From Saccharothrix sp. S26 (GTDB lineage: Bacteria; Actinomycetota; Actinomycetes; Mycobacteriales; Pseudonocardiaceae), in assembly GCF_021390395.1 (NCBI RefSeq), contig NZ_JAJUWT010000001.1:1-64000 (forward strand): a stretch of DNA of 64,000 bases, written 5' to 3'. The number at the start of each line of letters is the position of its first letter. Within the stretch, counting starts at the first letter, position 1. This document shows, piece after piece, positions 58,825 through 64,000 of the stretch. The translations under genes were made by a program, and so were the position numbers. The notes below the pieces were generated by a model. That model made no database searches. It had not been told where the DNA came from and saw only the letters and a program-made list of their open reading frames with translations.

Positions 58825-59122
58825 CGCTCCGTGCAGCAGGGATTTCCCAACCGTTTCTTGAACTGGGTCACTAGATCAGCTTCCCTGGTGCGACTCATGA
58901 AATTCCCTTGCAATTGGCGTAGTCTCGAAAAGGGTACGTGGTGCCGCTGGGGCCGGGCAACTCTGATCACCTCACCGTAGAGCGTAGCGATCGCTATTCG
59001 CGCTCAGTCCGCAAAAATGCGGCTACTCCAGCAATGGCCTGTATTCCGCTACCGTGGGTTCTCGACCGCAGAGTGCCGCGCATCACGGTAGATCGACTCG
59101 TCGCGCTGGAGGTACTGTCGTT

Positions 59123-60127
59123 TCAGCGTCGAAAGCCGCGATTCGGATCGCGTTCTTCCAGTGAGTAGAACCGTTCGAACAGGTACTCCAGCTCTCCGGG
59201 TGTAGCAGGCGCGTGCTTGGAGGACAGGTAGCCGATGTGGTCGGTGTCCTCGAACAGTAGGTCGTAGAGGACGTCGAAGTCGTAGTCGTACGGTGTGTCC
59301 GGCAGGCCGTGATCGAGTTCGTTCAGCATGTCGGTGTCGGTGTGCATGGCTTCGGCGTCGTGGATGATCAGGTCCAAGGCGATCTGCTCGGCCATGTCGT
59401 GGGGGCGTGGTTCGATTCCGTCGTGCAGGTCGTCGACCAGGTCGTCGAACGCTCGGGCCATGCGGCGGACGAACTCGGCCGGTTGCTCGCGCATGATCGC
59501 GGGCATGAGTTGGAGTTCGTCGGCGGACGCGTTGCGGTCGCTGATGTGTTCGGCATGGTCGAAGTACTCGTCTGCGAGTACCGAACCCGCGGTGGCCAGG
59601 AGGTGGGCGGTACGTGGAGTCAGGTCGGGCGGGATGCAGTCCTCACACCCTGTCTCTTCGCAGAATGCGCAGTTCTGGCAGTCGTTGGCGCAGTCCTGGC
59701 AACTGGCGCATTTGCCCGGTGTGCAGGCGGTGGTGGGGAACAGGAGGATGCCGTCGATGGGATCGCCGTAGACCCGGTGTGCCAGGGGCGGCCGGCCCCA
59801 TTGGGCGACCTCGACCGGGTCGATCGGTAGTTGCCGGATGGCGGCGACGACGCTGTCGGGCATGCCTTCCAACGCGGCGTCGAGTCGTTCGGTGTGGTTG
59901 CGTCGGCCGAGCAGGCGTGAGTTGAGTGCGTCGGCCAGGCGTCGTGCGGTGATGGCGTCGGAGACGGTGGCCAGAGCGTGGAGTTGGGTGTGGCCGGGGC
60001 TGCGGGTGATGGCCATGACGCGGTGCTTGCTGGCAGTGTGGTGTGGCAGGAACGCCTCGTAGTGCGGGTCGTCGAGCGGCACGGTGTTCTCCGGATTGCG
60101 CAGGTCGATCAGGCCTGTCGTCGGCAC
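59123..60127 (-). CDS. Orphan protein with nine-cysteine cluster
   Basis: The protein is 334 aa. Nine Cys lie within 30 residues (135, 140, 143, 146, 150, 153, 156, 161, 164) in CTPGKCASCQDCANDCQNC and FCEETGCEDC, mostly CxxC steps as in multi-zinc or ferredoxin-like sites. The N-terminal part (KHRVMAITRSPGHTQLHALA) and the acidic C-terminal half (ELDHGLPDTPYDYDFDVLYD) match no family I know. The GTG at 60127 lies in the centre of a 34-base palindrome, so the true start may be later (e.g. the Met at residue 38). It follows the integrase gene. Confidence 0.55.
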   Translation of the reverse strand: MPTTGLIDLRNPENTVPLDDPHYEAFLPHHTASKHRVMAITRSPGHTQLHALATVSDAITARRLADALNSRLLGRRNHTERLDAALEGMPDSVVAAIRQLPIDPVEVAQWGRPPLAHRVYGDPIDGILLFPTTACTPGKCASCQDCANDCQNCAFCEETGCEDCIPPDLTPRTAHLLATAGSVLADEYFDHAEHISDRNASADELQLMPAIMREQPAEFVRRMARAFDDLVDDLHDGIEPRPHDMAEQIALDLIIHDAEAMHTDTDMLNELDHGLPDTPYDYDFDVLYDLLFEDTDHIGYLSSKHAPATPGELEYLFERFYSLEERDPNRGFRR

Positions 60128-60144
60128 GTGCCGACGACAGGCCT
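60111..60144. repeat. Perfect 34-bp palindrome between integrase and Cys-cluster gene
   Basis: AGGCCTGTCGTCGGCAC is followed directly by its reverse complement GTGCCGACGACAGGCCT. It lies 117 bases after the integrase stop and covers the annotated start codon of the next gene. It could be the integrase terminator, an operator or a recombination/replication element. Confidence 0.75.
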
Positions 60145-60260
60145 GTCAACGAAGGTCAGGGTCCGCGCTGGTGGTCCGGGTGCTTCCGCAGACCCCGTGG
60201 CGCAAGGGCGACGCTAGCAGAGTCGTCCCTGCATCGCACCGGAGAAGGAGAACGCGGTGC

Positions 60261-61469
60261 TCAGGCGGCGGTGCGCCAGCTGCCGTCGGTCTCTTGGTCG
60301 CCGAGTTCGGCGATCGCGTCGGTCCATCGCTTTTGCAGCGCGGTCATCAGCCGTTGTTCGACTTCGACCGCGACGTGGGAGTAGGTCTCCTGGATCTTGT
60401 CGGGGAGCTTGTGGCCGAGTCGGCGGGATTGCGCGACTTCGGGCATGGCGTCGGCGATCATCCAGGTTTTGTGGCTGTGTCGTAGGCCGTGGAAGGTCAG
60501 CCCCGGCTTGATGGGGCGGGTGCGCACGCGGGGTTGCCGGACGGTGTGGTTCCCGTCGGCGGCGGGTCGCATGGCGCGGCGGGCGAAGTTGCTGCGGCGG
60601 TGCAGGTCGCCGCCGGGGGTGACGAACACATGAGGGTGGTCGTAGGTGTCCAGGTGTTGCCGCAGCAGCGGTAGCAGGAACTCCGGCAGTGTGACGGTGC
60701 GTGCCGACTCGGGGGTTTTCGGTGGGCCGAGCCACAGCTTGCCTGAGCTCGACTCGTGCAGTGTGCCGATGTCGGGGTCGACGACGAAGCAGCCGTCGTC
60801 GAGATGCAGGTTGCGGCGTTGCAGGCCGATCAGCTCGCCCCAGCGGGCGCCGCTCCATGCGGCGGTGAGGATCAGCAGGCCGCCTCCGGCGTCGTAGTTG
60901 GCGGCGACTTGGTCTGCGATCAGGATGACTTCCTTGGGCATCGCCCAGACCTTCTCCGGTTGGCGGCGGGTGCGGCGTCCACGACCACGCCGGTGCGGTC
61001 GGATGGGGTTCGCCGCGAGCAGCTTGCGCCCGGTCGAGTCGGTTTCGTCGGCCGCGTCGGCGAGCATGAGCGAGAGGACTTTGATCGTGTCGGAGACCGT
61101 GACGTCGGCGAGTCCGCCCTGCCGCAGGGTTTTCGCCCAGGCGTGGACCTTGAAGTTGGAGATTTCGGCCAAGGCGAAGCCGCCCCAGCGGGGCAGGATG
61201 TGGCGGCGTAGTTTGCTGCGGTAGTTCTCCTCTGTGCGGAGGTCGACGTCCAGGCTTTCCAGCCACGTCTCGGCCCAATCGGCCAGCGCGATGGGGGTGT
61301 CGGCCTCGGGTTCGGTGATGATTCCCTTGCGCTGTGCGGATTCCATGTCCTCGGCGTGGTTATCTGCCGAGGACTTCGTGGTGAAGCCGGTGACGGAGCC
61401 GATGCTGCCGTCATCTTTGAAGTAGCGGACTCGCCAAAACCGTTTTCCGCTTCTCTCTACCCAAGCCAT
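60261..61469 (-). CDS. int: Tyrosine recombinase/integrase
   Basis: This 402-aa enzyme catalyses site-specific integration. An N-terminal arm-binding-like part (RFWRVRYFKDDGSIGSVTGF) is followed by a core-binding domain (WAETWLESLDVDLRTEENYR) and a catalytic domain with Arg in AAWSGARWGELIGLQRR, HGLRHSHKTW (H-x-x-R-H) and LGHKLPDKIQETYSHVAVE containing the nucleophilic Tyr. The ATG at 61469 is chosen; the open frame upstream runs across the spacer. Xis and methyltransferase genes lie upstream on the same strand. Confidence 0.93.
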   Translation of the reverse strand: MAWVERSGKRFWRVRYFKDDGSIGSVTGFTTKSSADNHAEDMESAQRKGIITEPEADTPIALADWAETWLESLDVDLRTEENYRSKLRRHILPRWGGFALAEISNFKVHAWAKTLRQGGLADVTVSDTIKVLSLMLADAADETDSTGRKLLAANPIRPHRRGRGRRTRRQPEKVWAMPKEVILIADQVAANYDAGGGLLILTAAWSGARWGELIGLQRRNLHLDDGCFVVDPDIGTLHESSSGKLWLGPPKTPESARTVTLPEFLLPLLRQHLDTYDHPHVFVTPGGDLHRRSNFARRAMRPAADGNHTVRQPRVRTRPIKPGLTFHGLRHSHKTWMIADAMPEVAQSRRLGHKLPDKIQETYSHVAVEVEQRLMTALQKRWTDAIAELGDQETDGSWRTAA

Positions 61470-61617
61470 GATTGCCCTCCGATGGTGTGGGGTCACGAAT
61501 GCGACAGCAGCATGGACGCTCCATAGCGGGGAAAGGGCAAGGGTTCTCGGGTAGAAACTTATGTAGTGTTTGTAGGGCTCGATCCGTCGCTGTGGCCGCT
61601 GTCCAGGAGGGCCTTTC

Positions 61618-61932
61618 TCATCGCCTGTAGGTGCGCTTGCTTTGTGGTCGTGCGGGTCGCGTGCCTGCCTCGACGATCGCGCGAAGATCGGCATCGGAGA
61701 AGCGGAGATGCTTGCCGAGAAAAGTGCAGGGAACTCGTCGGAGGCCGGCTTGCCGGCGGAGCCAGGACTCCTTGACCGTCAGGATGACGGCAGCCTCGGC
61801 CGGGGTGTGCAGCTGCGGGGACCGTAGGGTCATGTCCCGACACAGCTCCGCTGATCCGTCTCGGGTGCCTGAACGAAGGACTTCTTCCTCGTCGTTCGAA
61901 TGATCGGGCGCTACCGGGTTTCTCGTGGTCAT
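61618..61932 (-). CDS. xis: Excisionase-like HTH protein
   Basis: The 104-aa protein has an acidic N-terminus followed by an excisionase/MerR-type HTH: LHTPAEAAVILTVKESWLRR, then VPCTFLGKHLRFSDADLRAI. It should direct the integrase toward excision. The ATG at 61932 overlaps the stop of the methyltransferase gene (ATGA), so Xis is made only when the methyltransferase gene is read. A 148-base gap separates it from int. Confidence 0.85.
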   Translation of the reverse strand: MTTRNPVAPDHSNDEEEVLRSGTRDGSAELCRDMTLRSPQLHTPAEAAVILTVKESWLRRQAGLRRVPCTFLGKHLRFSDADLRAIVEAGTRPARPQSKRTYRR

Positions 61933-63398
61933 GCCGCAGCCCTCTCCTGCCTGATCTCGGTGTGGTGGTCGGTGTGGAGAAGTGCGGCGAGGTCGGCCAG
62001 CAGCAGGGACACCGCGTGGGCGGCCTGCTGCGGAACCACGCCGTTGCCCAACGCCCGCAACTGCGCGGTGCGGGGCAGGGACAAGCCGGTCACCCACCCG
62101 CTCGGCAGACCCATGAGGTGCTCGACGAAGGCGGGCGCGAGTACCGGTCGGCCGTGGTTGCCTGGCTGGGTCGGGTGCGGCGCCGGGCGGTCGAGCACCG
62201 CCTCCCAGCGACGGATCGCGGCCTCGTAGACACTCCAGTTCACCGCCGCCGAAACCGACCTGGATGCCGGCCCGCCGTCCGGGTCGGGTACCGCTACGAG
62301 GTGCCGTCGGCTCCGGTCTCGTCGGTCTGGGTGGCGGCCGGCGAGACGAGCAGGCGGATGACCGCCGAGGGCAACATCAGATCGCCCTTGCTGCCCCGCT
62401 GCGCCGGGCAGCCCTTCGTCCCGTCCGTAGCGCGCGGCGTCGGCAACAACGCCTCCGGTTCCACCAGCGGGAGCACCTGCTGCGACAGCGGCGGCCGAAA
62501 CCCCGCTCCAGCCTTGCGCCCTGCCGTTCCGGTGTCCGAGGCTCGCGGGGTCGGCAGCAGCCGAACCTCGTCGGGCAGCGACGGATCCCCACTCTGTGTC
62601 CGGTGTGTGCAGTTCTTCGCGTCCGAGGCCGTCGGCGTCGGCAACAGCCGGAGCCGGGCCGACAGCGACGGGCCGCCCCGCCCGCCGGTACCACTGATGC
62701 CGTTGGACGAGCCGTCGTGCGCAGTCGGCATCACTGGTGTCTCCACCTCCCCGGCCGTCTCGGAGCAAGCGCGGCCAGGCGAGCAGGAACACCCGCTCGC
62801 GGCGGTGTGCGGCTCCGACGTCGGCGGCGCGGACGCTACTCCAGAGCGCGTCATACCCCGCTTCGGCCAGGTCGCCGAGTACACGGTGGAGCCCTCCGTT
62901 GCGCCAGCGAAGCGCGGCGACGTTCTCCACGACGAACAGCGCGGGTCGTAGTACGCGAACGGCCGCCATGATGTCGGTCCAGAGTCCACTGCGTTCGCCT
63001 TTGTCGATGCCCGCGCGCTTGCCGGCGGCGGAGATGTCCTGGCAGGGGAACCCGGCGGTGAGCACCTCGACCGGCTCAACCGTGGTCCAGTCGATGGTGC
63101 GGATGTCGCCGAGGTTGGGGCTGCCCGGCATCCGGGCGGCGAGGATCTGGGTGATGTGCGGGTCGGGGTCGGCGACCCAGGCGACGCGTCCTCCGCCGAG
63201 CGCGGCCAGCACGCCGAGGTCCAGGCCGCCGTAGCCGGTGCAGAGCGAGCCGACGACCGGTCCCGGACGCCTCATGCCACTGGACGACTGTCGGGTGGCC
63301 GCCCGCACCGCCCCCGCCGCCGTCGTGGTGACGGCGACGAGGGCGGGGACGGACTCGCGCCCCGACCGAACTCGGGTGCGGTGTGGCAGGGTGGTCAT
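61929..63398 (-). CDS. C5-cytosine DNA methyltransferase (target domain possibly frame-shifted)
   Basis: The open frame is 489 aa. Motif I SLCTGYGGLDLG (51-62), IV TAGFPCQDIS with catalytic Cys119, VI VVENVAALRW (156-165), VIII AAHRRERVFLLAW and X LRALGNGVVPQQA are all in one frame. Between about 62350 and 62750 this frame has lower third-position G+C, while the next frame reads RLLPTPTASD, RLLPTPRASD and LLPTPRATDGTKG, sequences usual in the variable region of related actinobacterial enzymes. Either two compensating shifts changed the target domain, or the assembly has errors. It modifies unknown sites, probably for the integrative element. Confidence 0.8.
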   Translation of the reverse strand: MTTLPHRTRVRSGRESVPALVAVTTTAAGAVRAATRQSSSGMRRPGPVVGSLCTGYGGLDLGVLAALGGGRVAWVADPDPHITQILAARMPGSPNLGDIRTIDWTTVEPVEVLTAGFPCQDISAAGKRAGIDKGERSGLWTDIMAAVRVLRPALFVVENVAALRWRNGGLHRVLGDLAEAGYDALWSSVRAADVGAAHRRERVFLLAWPRLLRDGRGGGDTSDADCARRLVQRHQWYRRAGRPVAVGPAPAVADADGLGREELHTPDTEWGSVAARRGSAAADPASLGHRNGRAQGWSGVSAAAVAAGAPAGGTGGVVADAARYGRDEGLPGAAGQQGRSDVALGGHPPARLAGRHPDRRDRSRRHLVAVPDPDGGPASRSVSAAVNWSVYEAAIRRWEAVLDRPAPHPTQPGNHGRPVLAPAFVEHLMGLPSGWVTGLSLPRTAQLRALGNGVVPQQAAHAVSLLLADLAALLHTDHHTEIRQERAAA

Positions 63399-64000
63399 GC
63401 CGCCCAGCTCTCCGGCACGCCCGAGTGCTCCTTCGGGTTCCCGGTGTGTCGCGCTCGGTCGGTGAGGAAGCGTCGCGAATCGCGGCGGTCCGTCGAGATT
63501 CCTGAACCCGCCGACCGGCGCAACGCCGTGCGGAAAACCAGTACGTCCTCATGTGCGATGAGGTGCAGCGGCAGTCTGGCTTCGCGCTGTTTGCGGATGA
63601 AGTCGCGTTGGAAGAAGCTGCCGCGCGCGATGAGGTCGGTCTCGGCCGCGCGCGCCAGCAGTGCGACGCAGCGCTCGACGGGGATCAGGCCGGCGTGCAG
63701 GCCGCAGGCCAGGATCTGGGAGGGCAGGTCGATGAGTTCGGCGTGCTCGCGCCAGGGTCGGATCGTGATGGCGATGTGCCCGCCTGGCCGCAGGTAGGTA
63801 TTGAGTCCGGCGAGGATGCGGGTGAACCCGGCGAGCAGCCGGTGGTGGCCGATGTTGGCGAGGTTCCCGCGGTCGAGGGTGTTGCCGTAGAGGTGGTGGT
63901 ACTTCTGCACCCCGACGCCCGGCACCGCGGACACCTGGCCGTGGGTCGACGGACCGTAGGGCGGAGAGGTGACGACCAGCGCCGCCTGGCCGACGTACTC
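63395..64000 (-). CDS. DNA methyltransferase, SPPY type (5' part beyond window)
   Basis: The visible 201 codons run off the right edge. Reading in from 64000 gives ALVVTSPPYGPSTHG, the motif IV of N4-cytosine/N6-adenine amino-methyltransferases, then GGHIAITIRPWREHAELIDL, LLARAAETDLIARGSFFQRD and LHLIAHEDVLVF. The stop overlaps the C5-methyltransferase start (ATGA). This double-methyltransferase, xis, int order is found in actinomycete integrative elements. Confidence 0.8.
   Translation of the reverse strand, partial: EYVGQAALVVTSPPYGPSTHGQVSAVPGVGVQKYHHLYGNTLDRGNLANIGHHRLLAGFTRILAGLNTYLRPGGHIAITIRPWREHAELIDLPSQILACGLHAGLIPVERCVALLARAAETDLIARGSFFQRDFIRKQREARLPLHLIAHEDVLVFRTALRRSAGSGISTDRRDSRRFLTDRARHTGNPKEHSGVPESWAA

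Larger units (their letters stand above)
58231..59122. other. Gene-poor spacer between SMC operon and integrative module
   Basis: About 890 bases hold no intact gene of normal size. The 11-mer TGATTGGTTGA occurs twice (58244-58254 and 58316-58326), beside a transposase-like fragment. A short possible ORF is annotated at 58696-58824. The segment 58870-59122 is comparatively A/T-rich (e.g. GCAAAAATGCGG) and shows no further gene. Confidence 0.4.
60261..64000 (-). mobile_element. Part of an actinomycete integrative element (int-xis-methyltransferases)
   Basis: Integrase, excisionase and two DNA methyltransferases are joined by 4-nt overlaps except before int, all on one strand. No replication (Rep/prim-pol) or FtsK-like transfer gene is in view, but they could lie beyond 64000. 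Attachment sites could not be found in the window, so ends are unknown. Confidence 0.6.

Noticed and set aside
1-64000. CRISPR array
   Set aside because: No series of regularly spaced identical repeats with unique spacers was seen on reading the window; direct repeats found are short regulatory units or decayed copies.

Overview
The window is GC-rich actinobacterial DNA. GTG starts, 4-nt ATGA/GTGA stop-start overlaps and very high G+C at third codon positions dominate. A WhiB7 with an AT-hook, adjacent glnE and glnA, an uvrD2-whiB7-ABC1 kinase-DUF2342-YlbL-UPF0182 block and a prfB-ftsE-ftsX-smpB-ssrA block all point to Actinomycetales. The gene mix is compatible with Pseudonocardiaceae (Saccharothrix/Lentzea/Actinosynnema type), but that is inference; no species call is made.

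Layout. 1-412: 3' end of an rrn operon (23S tail, 5S, terminator). 428-10914: core genes, including a GNAT enzyme, an Lrp regulator, a rhodanese, a Pit phosphate transporter behind a PHO-box-like repeat, and glnE. 11066-18526: glnA behind a strong GlnR-box-like array, RDD and DUF4191 genes, uvrD2, and the whiB7 resistance locus with its leader ORF and attenuator hairpin. 18527-19295: a G/T-rich, repeat-containing stretch with no convincing gene. 19296-29971: truncated AbiEi-like gene, ABC1 kinase, ThiF-like protein, metalloproteases, a secreted Lon-like protease, UPF0182 and two initiator tRNA genes. 30576-36889: PadR regulator, prfB, ftsEX, smpB, a two-component system and tmRNA. 37046-39942: short accessory stretch of unknown membrane proteins and small regulators. 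40302-48093: hydrolase/HTH pair behind a 21-bp tandem repeat, hrpB, glycosyltransferase, GNAT, MFS exporter, DsbA-like protein and tRNA-Ala(GGC).

48094-64000 is accessory DNA with more A/T at third positions. Its centre is a minus-strand operon of five genes, each overlapping the next by 4 nt (58214 down to 51334): a MksF/kleisin-like protein, two small proteins that could be KITE/MksE-like subunits, a 1030-aa SMC-like coiled-coil ATPase, and a soluble Hanks-type Ser/Thr kinase with DWG in place of DFG. Downstream on the same strand lie a protein with a nuclease-like C-terminal region and a protein with a HEPN-like motif. This resembles a Wadjet/MksBEF condensin but has no visible JetD nuclease and carries a kinase instead. 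It is the best candidate here for an undescribed (probably defence) system. From 59123 to the window end there is an integrative-element module: a nine-cysteine orphan protein, tyrosine integrase, Xis, a C5-cytosine methyltransferase whose target-recognition region reads differently in two frames, and the end of a second SPPY-type methyltransferase.

How the genes work together: GlnE sets glutamine synthetase activity through the adenylylation Tyr visible in GlnA, while the GlnR-like site would set glnA transcription. SmpB and ssrA form the trans-translation pair. FtsE and FtsX form one membrane complex. WhiB7 is probably self-activated and attenuated through its leader.
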